Assembly: GCF_005405185.1 (NCBI RefSeq)
Contig: NZ_BJDO01000011.1
Location: 1-56,948, forward strand
Source of the DNA: Secundilactobacillus hailunensis
GTDB taxonomy: Bacteria > Bacillota > Bacilli > Lactobacillales > Lactobacillaceae
Length of the DNA stretch: 56,948 nt
Reading direction: 5' to 3'
Position numbers and translations under genes: made by a program. Positions 34,396 to 43,589 of this stretch are shown here, one piece after another. The notes under the pieces are model-generated. The model worked only from the letters and a program-made list of their open reading frames with translations, did not search any database and had not been told where the DNA came from. Within the stretch, counting starts at the first letter, position 1; every line of letters begins with the position of its first letter.

Positions 34396-35274
34396 TTAAT
34401 CGTTTTCCTTCAGCCAGTTATCCAGTACGCTAATAAATTCGTCGTGCTGATCCAGTAAGGCCAGGTGGCGACTATTTTCGAACAAGTGCCATTTAGCACC
34501 CGGAATATGATCATAGACGGACTTAGCAATGAGCGGTGTACATAAGTCATCCGTCCCATTAGTGACTAAAACGGGCACGTGAATTTTATGCAGGTCATCG
34601 GTCACGTCGTAATCGCTGATTGTCCCGTTTTCGGTAAATTCGTTAGGACCTTCAGCGATTAAACTAGCGCGCTTCCCGTTGGTTTCCCGACGCAGTGGTT
34701 CTGGTGAGTTTTCGTCGGGATCATCCCAGCAATAACGTTCCATGTAGCGGTCATTGGCAGCTAAGTATTTTGGACCGGTAAAGTCGCCGGTGCGCTCAGC
34801 TTCGGCAATCGCTTCGCGGTCTTCGTAGCTTAAGTAGGAAATTAAACGGTGCTGCTCTTTCGTCCAGAGCTTAATTGAAGCCGGGGAGCCATCGATCATG
34901 ACACTCTTGACCCCAGTTTGGTCGTATTGCGTCAGGTAGAGCATTTCCAGCATACCGCCCCATGATTGACCCAGCATATGGATTTGGTCCAAGTGCAAGT
35001 ATTTTCGCAGTGCAATCAGTTCTTCTGCCCAGGTTTCCTTAACGTAGACGCTTTTATCTTCCGGTAATGACGATTTACCGCAGCCAACTTGGTCGTACAT
35101 GATCAGCTGACGGCCAGTTTCGGCGTAGTCATCCAGCAATTCAAAATAGTTGTGAGATGAACCGGGACCACCGTGAATTAGCAGTAGTGGTGCCTTTCCA
35201 GGTGTTTTTTCACCCACGATACGATAGTAGGTTTTGTAGCCGTGAAATGGCATGTAGCCTTCCTTGATCTTCAT
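34396..35274 (-). CDS. Prolyl aminopeptidase (proline iminopeptidase)
   Basis: The 292-residue alpha/beta hydrolase of peptidase family S33 has the oxyanion motif LLLIHGGPGSSH (near residue 30) and the nucleophile serine in LGQSWGGML (near 103). The acid is in TNGTDDLCTP and the histidine in FENSRHLAL near the end. It removes N-terminal proline from peptides in the cytoplasm, completing casein peptide use. AAAGGGG lies 11 bases before the ATG. A long hairpin element separates it from the amidohydrolase upstream. Confidence 0.9.
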   Translation of the reverse strand: MKIKEGYMPFHGYKTYYRIVGEKTPGKAPLLLIHGGPGSSHNYFELLDDYAETGRQLIMYDQVGCGKSSLPEDKSVYVKETWAEELIALRKYLHLDQIHMLGQSWGGMLEMLYLTQYDQTGVKSVMIDGSPASIKLWTKEQHRLISYLSYEDREAIAEAERTGDFTGPKYLAANDRYMERYCWDDPDENSPEPLRRETNGKRASLIAEGPNEFTENGTISDYDVTDDLHKIHVPVLVTNGTDDLCTPLIAKSVYDHIPGAKWHLFENSRHLALLDQHDEFISVLDNWLKEND

Positions 35275-35384
35275 TGTTTATCGATCCCCTTTGTTATGTA
35301 GTTTCACTATCGATTGTACTCCTGATTTTGGTGGGTGTTGAGGGGCTTTGGGTGGTTGGTGGATTTATTTTACGTAGCTGAAAC

Positions 35385-35500
35385 GTGCAAAAACGGGCAT
35401 GCCCCGGCCATATAAGACAAAAAAACGAGTACCAGTCAAAAACCGACCGGTACTCGTTTTTTCGTCTTATATTCTGGGGCATTAACGCTCGTTTTTACAC
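35385..35500 (-). terminator. Long stop-codon hairpin element A
   Basis: A hairpin of about 116 bases starts two bases after the amidohydrolase TAG. On the minus strand the left arm runs GTGTAAAAACG...GCCCCAGAATATAAGAC...GAGTACCGGTC and the right arm mirrors it. It shares layout and bases with elements B and C. Arms hold about 45 pairs. Confidence 0.85.
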
Positions 35501-35501
35501 T

Positions 35502-36446
35502 CTACTTCTTTAACAACTCCTGCCCATTTTTCATAAAGATCCGCTGTTTCAACGCATCTGAAAGTAGGCCAGTAGTTTCCAGCTGTTTAGTTAATGATAA
35601 TACCGCTGGGGTTGGCGTATATGGTGTATCTGAAGCATACAACAATTTATTTGGATCGATCAATTCCAGCAAAGTTGGCAATTGCTGTGGCAGAACCATA
35701 CCAGCTACATCAAAGTACTGATTACTCATCACACTCATGATATCAACTTGATCATCAGTTAAATCATGGTTTAAGGCCTGCGTTAGATATTGGACTCGGC
35801 TTGCAACGATTGGTAGCACCGCACCCGCGTGAGGAATAATGAAGCGGATGTTTGGATAACGAGTGAAGATACCATTTTGCAGCATGTTTAAGACCGTTCG
35901 CGTGGTATCAAAGAAGAACTCCACGATTGGTGCTGGGATCTGGCTAGTAACCGTTGGATCTTCGACACCAGGCGCGTTGGGATGCAAAGCTACGATGGCA
36001 TGGTTGTCATCCAACGTCTGCATGATTGGATCAAGACGCTTATCGCCGAGGTAAATGCCGCGGGAGTTCGTTGGCAACGTGAACCCGGTAGCGTCATCAG
36101 CTAAAGCATCCTTGATTGCTTTTTGGCTGGCCTCCACGTATGGCAGTGGTAATGAAGCGAAGAAGCCAATCTTATCTTTATAATTTTGGTGTTGCTTAGC
36201 GGCGTATTCGTTAACTTCCTGCGCTAATTCAATGGTGCTGGATTTTTCACCGGTGTTGATGTGCGGTGACGAAATCGAAATGACAGAATAGTCAATGTTA
36301 ACTTGATCCATGATGGAAAGGGTCGTATCAATGGTGTATTCAGGCGTTGGCACACCATCACCCATGTCGTTGAACTGGTCTTTCAAATACTTCTTGTAAC
36401 CAGGTGAGAGATAGTGAGCGTGAAAGTCGATTTTGTGATAAGTCAT
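35502..36446 (-). CDS. ACMSD-type amidohydrolase
   Basis: The 314-residue metal-dependent TIM-barrel protein belongs to the amidohydrolase_2 group, related to aminocarboxymuconate-semialdehyde decarboxylase. Metal and catalytic positions are seen in IDFHAHYLS (HxH, residue 8-10), IVALHPNAPG (near 150), FIIPHAGAVLP (near 203) and YASDTPYTP (near 270). Members decarboxylate or hydrolyse aromatic and keto acids. It is 13 bases downstream of the alpha/beta hydrolase gene and forms an operon with it, under the divergent TetR protein. AGGAGG lies nine bases before ATG 36446. Confidence 0.86.
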   Translation of the reverse strand: MTYHKIDFHAHYLSPGYKKYLKDQFNDMGDGVPTPEYTIDTTLSIMDQVNIDYSVISISSPHINTGEKSSTIELAQEVNEYAAKQHQNYKDKIGFFASLPLPYVEASQKAIKDALADDATGFTLPTNSRGIYLGDKRLDPIMQTLDDNHAIVALHPNAPGVEDPTVTSQIPAPIVEFFFDTTRTVLNMLQNGIFTRYPNIRFIIPHAGAVLPIVASRVQYLTQALNHDLTDDQVDIMSVMSNQYFDVAGMVLPQQLPTLLELIDPNKLLYASDTPYTPTPAVLSLTKQLETTGLLSDALKQRIFMKNGQELLKK

Positions 36447-36459
36447 CTATAAAAACCTC

Positions 36460-37299
36460 CTATAATAAAACTGCTTCTAGCGTCGTTGCGAAACCTTCTG
36501 GCTTTTGAGCATAGCCCAAGTGACCGCCAGGAATATCGTAAATCGGTAGGTGCCAGTAGTTAGCCAGAAAAGCATTCACATCTTGTGGATAAGAACCAAC
36601 TGAATCGGTCCCATTAAGTAAATGAATTCGATCACTGTACTTAGCCAGCTTATCGATATCCATTTCACGGCTGGTATATTGACGGATCTCATACTGGAAC
36701 CAGTACTTCATGCCAGCAACGGCTGGGTCGTCATTACCGCTTAATGAAACGGCTGGTTTAGTCATCATTTTAGCATCTAAGTCACCAATGCGCATGGTTT
36801 GACCAAACTTTTTCATGGCGACACCCATATCCTGGTTAAAAGCTTCTTTGACGATTTCGTCATTATCAGCCTGATCCTTTTTGACAGTCGGTAAGAAGCT
36901 GTTGATTGGCGGTTCGTGGAAAGCAGCGCCTTTGATAATGTCTGGATAATCCTGCAGGGTTTCCATGGCGACGATTGAACCGGAACTAGAACCCATGATG
37001 TAAACGGGGTCGTTGGGGCTAAGCTTTTTAGCTAAGGCGGCCACGTCACTGGCATCTGTCTTCAAACGGTAAGTGCTGTGAATTTCGGATGCTTCATCTG
37101 GCAGCGGTTCAGTTAATTTACTGTTACCGTAACCGCGACGGTCATAGGTGACCACGGTAAACTTGTGCTGTAAGAACTTGGCAGCCCCTTGGAAGATGTT
37201 GCCGGTACCGTTAGCACCTGGAATTAAGATCAAAACGGGGCCGTTATTACCCGTTACGTTGTAGTCTAAGTTTGTACCAGTTTGGTTTAATGTTGTCAT
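36460..37299 (-). CDS. Alpha/beta hydrolase
   Basis: The 279-residue hydrolase has the oxyanion segment LILIPGANGTGNIFQ, VTYDRRGYGNS, the nucleophile serine in IMGSSSGSIVAME and the histidine in IPGGHLGYA. It is soluble and cytoplasmic. The substrate is unknown, but pairing with the amidohydrolase suggests a short catabolic or detoxifying route for an ester or ring-cleavage product. ATG 37299 is eight bases after AAAGGAG and is preferred to a TTG two codons earlier. Its promoter has an operator exactly between -35 and -10. Confidence 0.85.
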   Translation of the reverse strand: MTTLNQTGTNLDYNVTGNNGPVLILIPGANGTGNIFQGAAKFLQHKFTVVTYDRRGYGNSKLTEPLPDEASEIHSTYRLKTDASDVAALAKKLSPNDPVYIMGSSSGSIVAMETLQDYPDIIKGAAFHEPPINSFLPTVKKDQADNDEIVKEAFNQDMGVAMKKFGQTMRIGDLDAKMMTKPAVSLSGNDDPAVAGMKYWFQYEIRQYTSREMDIDKLAKYSDRIHLLNGTDSVGSYPQDVNAFLANYWHLPIYDIPGGHLGYAQKPEGFATTLEAVLL

Positions 37300-37352
37300 A
37301 TTCAAGACTCCTTTGATTGATTTAAGACTTGCTGAATCCAGTGATTTAAGAT

Positions 37353-37414
37353 AAACTCATGTCATGAGTTTTGAACTGTAAATGTATTATAAACTCATAC
37401 CATGAGTTTTGCAA
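37353..37414. promoter_or_regulatory. Twin TetR operators and hydrolase promoter
   Basis: AAACTCATG-T-CATGAGTTT (37353-37371) is a perfect palindrome, and AAACTCATACCATGAGTTT (37391-37409) is a near copy 38 bases away. On the minus strand TTGCAA, 17 bases, TATAAT forms a strong promoter for the hydrolase, and the second operator fills that spacer. Repression by the divergent TetR protein is inferred. Confidence 0.8.
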
Positions 37415-37430
37415 GCGAGGAGATTAAAAA

Positions 37431-37979
37431 ATGAAACGTGGACAATTATCCCGTGAGATCATCTTAGAAAAGGGGCTGGCAATCGCCAGTGAATCGGGGC
37501 TAAATGGCATTACCTATAATGGTTTAGCTCGCGATATTGGTATTCGGCCGCAGTCGATGTACCGGTACGTCAAGGATATTGCTACCGTTAAAAGCGGCAT
37601 TGTGGCGTTGTACGTTCAGCAATTAGTCACCTATTTAAAGCAGCAACTGAGTAAATTAACGGGCAAATCTGCGCTGCGACAGCTAGCGGTTGCCTTTATT
37701 GACTTCACTCAATCGGGAATGCCGTTTACTGATATGGTGTGGGGAATCTCTTATTATAGCGACGAAGCACCGGTAGCGGATGCCATGGCACAATTGCGGC
37801 AGTTGACTCAGGGACTGGTTGCTGAGGTGAGCGCGGACGAAAAATTGGTAAAGGCGAATACGGCCCTCTTTTTAGAATTTGTGATCGGTCATCTGGCACT
37901 GCTGACGGCCAGAAAAGAACCACAACGCGATCAGACGATTTTTGACCAGAACGTTGACCGGATCATTGATCAATTTTAG
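37431..37979 (+). CDS. TetR-family regulator
   Basis: The 182-residue protein has a TetR helix-turn-helix (residues 8-50, GITYNGLARDIGIRPQSMYRYV) and a WHG/TetR_C_33-like ligand domain. AGGAG lies nine to ten bases before ATG 37431. It is divergent from the hydrolase-amidohydrolase operon and shares with it two strong palindromes, so it probably represses both that operon and itself. The inducer is unknown. Confidence 0.88.
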   Translation: MKRGQLSREIILEKGLAIASESGLNGITYNGLARDIGIRPQSMYRYVKDIATVKSGIVALYVQQLVTYLKQQLSKLTGKSALRQLAVAFIDFTQSGMPFTDMVWGISYYSDEAPVADAMAQLRQLTQGLVAEVSADEKLVKANTALFLEFVIGHLALLTARKEPQRDQTIFDQNVDRIIDQF

Positions 37980-38073
37980 CGAGGGCAATGGCTGGAAATG
38001 CTAGGGATCGTATCGTAAAATGGTCTTAGTGATTTTGTACACAATACAGGGTGAAGGTATGGTGAGGCCAATC

Positions 38074-38601
38074 ATGGCAGATTCAGTGGTTCAGTTAACA
38101 ACGGCAGATGTGGCAAAGCTGCAAATGGTCAGTCAAGAAACGTTCAAAGATACTTTTGGAGCCTATAATACGGATGATGATATGGACTGGTATCTTAATA
38201 ATCAGCTCAGCATTCAACGGCTTGAAGAACAGCTCCAAACTGAGAATTCCTTTTTCTACTTTTTGGAAAAGAATCATCAGGTCGTGGGTTATCTGAAGCT
38301 AAATATTAATGATGCTCAGTCAGAAGATCAGGGCAAAGACGCCCTAGAAGTTGAGCGAATCTATGTCCGTCCAGACTATAAACGATTGGGGTATGGCCGT
38401 CAGTTAATGGATTATGCAGTGACGCGCGCCTATCAGCTGGATAAAAAATTTGTTTGGTTAGGCGTGTGGGAGTATAACCATGCTGCTCAAAAATTTTATG
38501 CGGCGTTAGGGTTTAGCGAATTTGGCGATCACTTGTTTACATTGGGTGGTGCCCGGCAGCGCGATGTGCTGATGAAAAAGGAATTGAGAGCGAGAGTGTA
38601 A
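38074..38601 (+). CDS. PaiA-like GNAT acetyltransferase
   Basis: The 175-residue protein resembles Bacillus PaiA, a polyamine (spermidine/spermine) N-acetyltransferase. Seen are ETFKDTFGAYN, LKLNINDAQSEDQGKDALEV, the acetyl-CoA loop YKRLGYGRQLM and WLGVWEYNHAAQKFYAALGF. Two starts are possible: ATG 38074 (GTGAGG upstream) and ATG 38059 (GTGAAGG upstream). I prefer the first because the usual family N-terminus begins close to it. The stop codon lies inside long hairpin element B. Confidence 0.82.
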   Translation: MADSVVQLTTADVAKLQMVSQETFKDTFGAYNTDDDMDWYLNNQLSIQRLEEQLQTENSFFYFLEKNHQVVGYLKLNINDAQSEDQGKDALEVERIYVRPDYKRLGYGRQLMDYAVTRAYQLDKKFVWLGVWEYNHAAQKFYAALGFSEFGDHLFTLGGARQRDVLMKKELRARV

Positions 38602-38711
38602 CAAGAGGCGTTGTGCCCCAGAGTATAAGACGAAAAAACAAGTACCGGTCGGTTTTTGACTGGTGCTTGTTTTTTCGTCTTATACGGCCGGGGCATGCCG
38701 ACTTGTTGCAC
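38596..38711 (+). terminator. Long stop-codon hairpin element B
   Basis: The left arm GTGTAACAAG...TGCCCCAGAGTATAAGACG...AAGTACCGGTC pairs with the right arm over about 45 positions around TTTTT. The TAA of the acetyltransferase gene is part of the arm. It is homologous to element A with many paired changes. A shared tail GCACGTTT...TAAAA continues to about 38728. Confidence 0.85.
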
Positions 38712-38846
38712 GTTTAGACAAGGTAAAAGTAACGAACCACAATGGTCTCCCCGGGCTTTCCTAAAATTATCATCGTTTTCCCCTCAAAACACTAATCGAT
38801 AACGGTAAAATAAAAGAAGTATTCTATGTAAAAGGGGAGAGCAACA

Positions 38847-40184
38847 ATGAACACGCAAAAACTAAGCAGTCGCAACCTAATCGTCATCGGCATGATGCTG
38901 TTTGGCCTCTTTTTTGGCGCGGGTAATTTGATTTTTCCCGTCTTTGTTGGCCAACAAGCTGGGACCCATTACTGGCCAGCCTTAATCGGTTTTTTAATTT
39001 CGGGAGTTGGACTGCCGCTGTTAGGCGTAGCCGCCATCGGGATTACGAAATCGGCGGGTGTTTTTCAATTGGCGCAGCGAGTTAACCGGTTTTACGCCTA
39101 TGGGTTCACCGTTTTACTGTATCTCTGTATTGGGCCACTATTTGCGTTACCGCGCCTGGCTTCAATTTCCTTTGAAGTGGGATTAAGCCCATTTGTGGCA
39201 CCGGCCCATCAAACTAGTGGGCTGCTGATCTATTCCATACTGTTCTTCCTAGCTGCTTGGTGGTTTGCCCGTAAGCCCGGTAAAATTATGGTCTACGTTG
39301 GCCAGTTTTTAACGCCAGCGTTTTTGATCTTACTGGCGGCCATTTTGATCTTAGTGGTGGTCAAACCCATGGGTAGCGGTCAAGCACCAGTTGGCGATTA
39401 CGTAAAGAGTCCAATCGTAGCAGGTTTTACAGCCGGCTATTCCACGATGGACGCCTTGGCAGCCTTAGCGTTTGGCATTATCGTGGTCAATGCTATTCGG
39501 GGATTAGGGATCACCGAGCCCACGCGAATCGCCGGTGATACCGTTCGAGCTGGCAGTATTGCAATCGTTTTGATGGCACTGATATACGGTTTGCTGGGCC
39601 TATTGGGACGCAATGCGTTAGGACAATTCAGCCGGGCCGCGAACGGTGGACCGGTATTAGCTAACGTTGCCCACTATTATTTTGGTGATTTTGGAAACTT
39701 ACTGTTAGCCTTGCTGGTAATTTTAGCGTGCTTGAAAACGGCAATTGGTCTCATAACAGCGTTTGGTGATACGTTTAAAGAATTGTTTCCCCGCGTACCT
39801 TACGCGGCATTGATTATTTTTGCCAGTGCCACGCCGTTGATCTTTGCAAACATCGGCTTAAACCGATTATTGACCTTTTCGACACCGCTACTGTACTTCA
39901 TTTATCCACTGGCCATTACGCTGATTTTAATGAGCTTACTGACCCCCATTTTAGGGGATTCGCGCTGGCTATTTGGCACGGTAACTATTTTTACGCTGAT
40001 TCCAGCATTGCTAGATGGGTTAAATGCTTTGCCAGCTAATCTGCATCAGGGCTGGATCAATAGTATCTTAACGGTTGGTCACTTACTGCCGGGCTTTAGC
40101 ATGGGCCTTGGCTGGACGGTGCCTTCATTGATTGGTCTAGCAGTCGGCTGGGGCTTGTCGGTGACGGTTGGTCGCCGCAATTAA
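38847..40184 (+). CDS. brnQ: Branched-chain amino acid transport carrier (LIVCS family)
   Basis: The 445-residue protein has about 12 helices and the family start LFFGAGNLIFPVFVGQQAG near residue 20. The segments ATPLIFANIGLNRLLTFS and MDALAALAFGIIVVNAIRG are also typical. It imports leucine, isoleucine and valine with sodium or protons. AAAAGGGGAG lies eight bases before the ATG. Monocistronic, closed by a strong terminator. Confidence 0.94.
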   Translation: MNTQKLSSRNLIVIGMMLFGLFFGAGNLIFPVFVGQQAGTHYWPALIGFLISGVGLPLLGVAAIGITKSAGVFQLAQRVNRFYAYGFTVLLYLCIGPLFALPRLASISFEVGLSPFVAPAHQTSGLLIYSILFFLAAWWFARKPGKIMVYVGQFLTPAFLILLAAILILVVVKPMGSGQAPVGDYVKSPIVAGFTAGYSTMDALAALAFGIIVVNAIRGLGITEPTRIAGDTVRAGSIAIVLMALIYGLLGLLGRNALGQFSRAANGGPVLANVAHYYFGDFGNLLLALLVILACLKTAIGLITAFGDTFKELFPRVPYAALIIFASATPLIFANIGLNRLLTFSTPLLYFIYPLAITLILMSLLTPILGDSRWLFGTVTIFTLIPALLDGLNALPANLHQGWINSILTVGHLLPGFSMGLGWTVPSLIGLAVGWGLSVTVGRRN

Positions 40185-40191
40185 GGGCAAA

Positions 40192-40227
40192 GAAAAAAGC
40201 ATTACGACCAGTGTCGTAATGCTTTTA
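40192..40227. terminator. Terminator between convergent genes
   Basis: AAAAAGCATTACGAC and GTCGTAATGCTTTT form a near-perfect stem with a short loop. Confidence 0.9.
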
Positions 40228-40248
40228 TAATCAAAGTTAGAGTTCAGT

Positions 40249-40893
40249 TTATAAAGCCCAGGCACCCATACCTTGTGCTTTGTAAAGTGAAACTGCAGCG
40301 TTCACTTGGGCGTTTACATCGCCGCCGTTAATGTGCATGTTTTGGAACAGACCGTAAGCACCAGATGAACTGTTACGGATGTTTGAGTTCCAGCCTGATT
40401 CACGGGTGATGATGGCGTTCCAAGTAGAAGCGGGAACACCGGTCCGTGAAGCCATTTGGCTCAAGACGTAGCTCTTAGTGCTGCCACCGTTGGTACTTGC
40501 TGCACCAGTGTTGCTAGTGGTTTGAGCAGCAGCCGTGTTAGTGTTGTTTGACTGTGCTTGGTAACCACTGTAGTTGCTGGTTTGGCTTTGAGTGTTGCCA
40601 GTATATGCTGAAGTTGATTGACTAGTAGCTGCTGGTTGAGTAGCAGTGGTTTGACTAGTCGTTGAGCCATCAGGGATCGTTAAGTTTTCACCGGGGTGAA
40701 TCATGTGAGCACTGATGTGGTTTGCTTGTTCGATTGAGTTCATCGAAGTATGGAAGATCTGTGAGATGCCCCATACTGAGTCACCTGACTTAACGGTGTA
40801 AGTCGTAGATGCGCTAGCGCCGGTTGCGCCAGCAAAGAACAATGCGACAGCTGCTGCGGATGTTGCTAAGATTGAAGTAACAAATTTTTTCAA
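40249..40893 (-). CDS. Secreted LysM protein, APF / transglycosylase-like
   Basis: The 214-residue protein has a signal peptide (residues 1-28, cleavage after ASA), a LysM peptidoglycan-binding domain (about 30-75, [17 protein letters not shown]), a Ser/Thr/Gln/Asn-rich linker (76-145), and a C-terminal lysozyme-like domain ([20 protein letters not shown] to the end GAWAL). This is the layout of lactobacillus aggregation-promoting factors, abundant wall proteins. The start is TTG 40893, nine bases after AGGAG. The long upstream gap suggests a long mRNA leader. Confidence 0.88.
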   Translation of the reverse strand: MKKFVTSILATSAAAVALFFAGATGASASTTYTVKSGDSVWGISQIFHTSMNSIEQANHISAHMIHPGENLTIPDGSTTSQTTATQPAATSQSTSAYTGNTQSQTSNYSGYQAQSNNTNTAAAQTTSNTGAASTNGGSTKSYVLSQMASRTGVPASTWNAIITRESGWNSNIRNSSSGAYGLFQNMHINGGDVNAQVNAAVSLYKAQGMGAWAL

Positions 40894-41380
40894 GTATATA
40901 CACTCCTATAATTTAAACCTGTAAGGTCCATCAATGTGTCGATTCATATCAATCAACAAAACTGAGTTTACATGGTTGGTATTACCTGGACGTATCACAG
41001 GTTTTAAGAAAATAAGTCACTATGCAACAAGAAATCAGGCTTTTGTAATATTTGAAATATTAAAGGTTCCATTAAGCAAAACGTATAAACGGGGTAGCTT
41101 CGAGTAAAGTCAACGCTTCCAAAATCAGTTATAGCTGAGGTAGATGTTAAATATATTACTGAAAAATGAATTTTAGAAACATAAAGGCCACTTGAAAATG
41201 TCAAAAAAGGGTTGATCTAAAAAAGATTGCCAGACATATTTCTAGAATACTATGATGAGGGATACTATATATTGTGGTAATATTGGAAAATTCTTTCGGA
41301 TTTCACACAATATATGGTTGCAGTGCGTGATGCAAGCCTATATTATGAACTTATGGCACTAAAAAATTGGAGTGATCGGA
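40894..41380. other. Divergent promoter region of the LysM gene and nrdD
   Basis: The left part is the probable long leader of the LysM gene; I see no riboswitch consensus there. The right part holds two NrdR boxes before nrdD. A 66-codon minus-strand frame at 41004-41204 has no ribosome site and is not accepted as a gene. Confidence 0.5.
41262..41320 (+). promoter_or_regulatory. Two NrdR boxes upstream of nrdD
   Basis: ATACTATATATTGTGG (41262-41277) and ACACAATATATGGTTG (41305-41320) resemble NrdR boxes. Their starts are 43 bases apart, about four helical turns. The first is almost identical to the second box of nrdJ. Confidence 0.72.
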
Positions 41381-43579
41381 ATGCAGGAACCAAAAGAACT
41401 AACGATTGAAACGTTAACAGTTCTCAAACGGGATGGTCGTGCCGTTAAGTTCGATACCAAAAAAATCGAACGGGCAATCAAACGCGCCGCTATCTCAGTG
41501 AATTCAGAACTAACAGATGAAGACCAGCACGCCATTGATGACGTGGTGGACGCTGTTTTGACTGAAATCAGCAGTCGCTTCAAAGAAAACGTCAAGATTT
41601 ACGAAATTCAAAGTATTGTAGAACATGAATTAATGGAACGTCAGCAGCTTGACTGGGCAAAAGCCTACATTAATTATCGGGCGCAAAAGGATCTCAAACG
41701 CAATCAAGCCACTGATATTAACTTTACGATTCAGAAACTGCTACATAAAGATGAGACAGTGGTCAACGAAAACGCCAATAAAGATAGTAACGTTTTTAAT
41801 ACGCAACGTGATCTAACGGCCGGCACGGTTGCTCGAACCATGGGGCTTAAAATGCTGCCACCGAAAGTTGCTAATGCGCACTTGAAGGGTGATATTCACT
41901 GGCATGATCTGGATTACCAGCCGTACAGTCCAATGACGAACTGCTGTCTGATTGATTTTAAAGAAATGCTGAATCACGGCTTTAAAATCGGTAACGCGGA
42001 GGTTGAACCGCCGCATTCGATCCAAACCGCCACGGCCCAAATGTCACAGATCATTGCTAACGTGGCTTCTAGTCAGTACGGTGGCTGTTCCGCTGACCGG
42101 GTCGATCAATTACTGGCACCATTTGCGCTGCGTAACTACGACAAGCACATGGTTGATGCTAAGGAATGGATCAAGGGCGAAGACAACCAAAAAGCCTTTG
42201 CTAAACAAAAGACGATCAAAGATATCGATGACGCCATGCAGGCTTTGGAATACGAAATCAACACGCTGTACTCATCTCAAGGACAGACGCCATTTACCAC
42301 ACTGGGGTTTGGCCTGGGCACTAGCTGGGTCGAACGAGAGATTCAAAAGGCCATTCTACACGTTCGAATTGAAGGTTTAGGTAAGGAGAAGCGAACGGCG
42401 ATCTTTCCGAAACTTGTCTTTACCATTAAACGCGGCTTGAATTTGAAGCCGGAAGATCCCAACTATGATATTAAGGAACTGGCTGTGGAATGTGCTACTA
42501 AGCGGATGTACCCCGACGTTTTAATGTACGATAAACTTGTTGAACTGACCGGTTCATTTAAAGCACCAATGGGCTGCCGCAGTTTTCTGCAGGGCTGGAA
42601 GGATGAAAATGGCAAGGAAGTCAACGCTGGGCGGATGAACCTAGGTGTTGTGACCCTGAACCTGCCTCGTATCGCGCTGGAATCAAAGGGTGATCAGGAT
42701 AAATTCTGGTCAATCTTGAAGGAACGTCTAAGCATCTGCAAAGAAGCCTTAGTCTTCAAGGTTAACCGCGCAAAGCAAGCCACACCGCAAAACGCACCGA
42801 TTCTGTATCAATACGGTGCTTTCGGCAAACGTCTGAAGCCAACTGATTCCGTGGACGAACTGTTTAAGAACCGCCGCGCAACGGTGTCACTGGGCTACAT
42901 TGGGCTTTACGAAGTTGGAACGGTTTTCTATGGGCCAACTTGGGAACACAATCCGGAAGCCAAACAGTTTACGGTCGATGTGGTTAAGAAACTCTATACC
43001 AGCTGCAAAGCCTGGGAGAATCAGTACGGTTATCACTTCAGTGTTTATGCCACACCTGCTGAAAGTCTGACCAACACCTTCTGCCAAGCTGATATCAAAA
43101 AGTTTGGTCGGGTCAAGGACGTGACGGATAAGGAATACTATACCAATAGCTTCCATTATGATGTCCGAAAAGCACCAACGCCATTTGAGAAGATCGATTT
43201 TGAAAAGGATTACCCGCCATACAGTGCCGGTGGGTTCATCCACTATTGCGAATATCCTAACTTAAAGCAAAACCCCAAGGCGCTAGAAGCTGTCTGGGAT
43301 TACGCTTATGACCGTATCGGTTATTTAGGAACCAACACCCCAATCGATCAATGCTTCAAGTGCGGCTTCAAGGGTGAATTTAAACCAACTGCTCGGGGTT
43401 TTTCCTGCCCGAAGTGTGGCAACACGGATCCGGCTACCTGTGACGTGGTCAAGCGGACTTGCGGTTATCTCGGTAACCCGAACCAGCGGCCAATGGTCCA
43501 TGGCCGGCACGTTGAAATTGCCAGCCGGGTCAAGCACATGACGTTAGGTAACGATCAAAACAACATTGCAAGACAGTAA
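41381..43579 (+). CDS. nrdD: Anaerobic ribonucleoside-triphosphate reductase (class III)
   Basis: The 732-residue glycyl-radical enzyme makes deoxyribonucleotides without oxygen. An ATP-cone lies at residues 10-100 (VLKRDGRAVKFDTKKIERAI). NCCLIDFKEMLNHG near 190 holds conserved cysteines. The C-terminal zinc site has CFKCG and CPKCG, and the radical glycine is in RTCGYLGNP near 708. ATG 41381 follows GGAG by eight bases; an upstream GTG overlaps that site. nrdG begins 10 bases after its stop. NrdR boxes lie upstream. Confidence 0.96.
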   Translation: MQEPKELTIETLTVLKRDGRAVKFDTKKIERAIKRAAISVNSELTDEDQHAIDDVVDAVLTEISSRFKENVKIYEIQSIVEHELMERQQLDWAKAYINYRAQKDLKRNQATDINFTIQKLLHKDETVVNENANKDSNVFNTQRDLTAGTVARTMGLKMLPPKVANAHLKGDIHWHDLDYQPYSPMTNCCLIDFKEMLNHGFKIGNAEVEPPHSIQTATAQMSQIIANVASSQYGGCSADRVDQLLAPFALRNYDKHMVDAKEWIKGEDNQKAFAKQKTIKDIDDAMQALEYEINTLYSSQGQTPFTTLGFGLGTSWVEREIQKAILHVRIEGLGKEKRTAIFPKLVFTIKRGLNLKPEDPNYDIKELAVECATKRMYPDVLMYDKLVELTGSFKAPMGCRSFLQGWKDENGKEVNAGRMNLGVVTLNLPRIALESKGDQDKFWSILKERLSICKEALVFKVNRAKQATPQNAPILYQYGAFGKRLKPTDSVDELFKNRRATVSLGYIGLYEVGTVFYGPTWEHNPEAKQFTVDVVKKLYTSCKAWENQYGYHFSVYATPAESLTNTFCQADIKKFGRVKDVTDKEYYTNSFHYDVRKAPTPFEKIDFEKDYPPYSAGGFIHYCEYPNLKQNPKALEAVWDYAYDRIGYLGTNTPIDQCFKCGFKGEFKPTARGFSCPKCGNTDPATCDVVKRTCGYLGNPNQRPMVHGRHVEIASRVKHMTLGNDQNNIARQ

Positions 43580-43589
43580 GGATGACAAT

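Noticed and set aside
41004-41204. 66-codon minus-strand frame between the LysM gene and nrdD
   Set aside because: It has no ribosome site and an unremarkable composition, and it lies in promoter/leader DNA upstream of a gene on the same strand.
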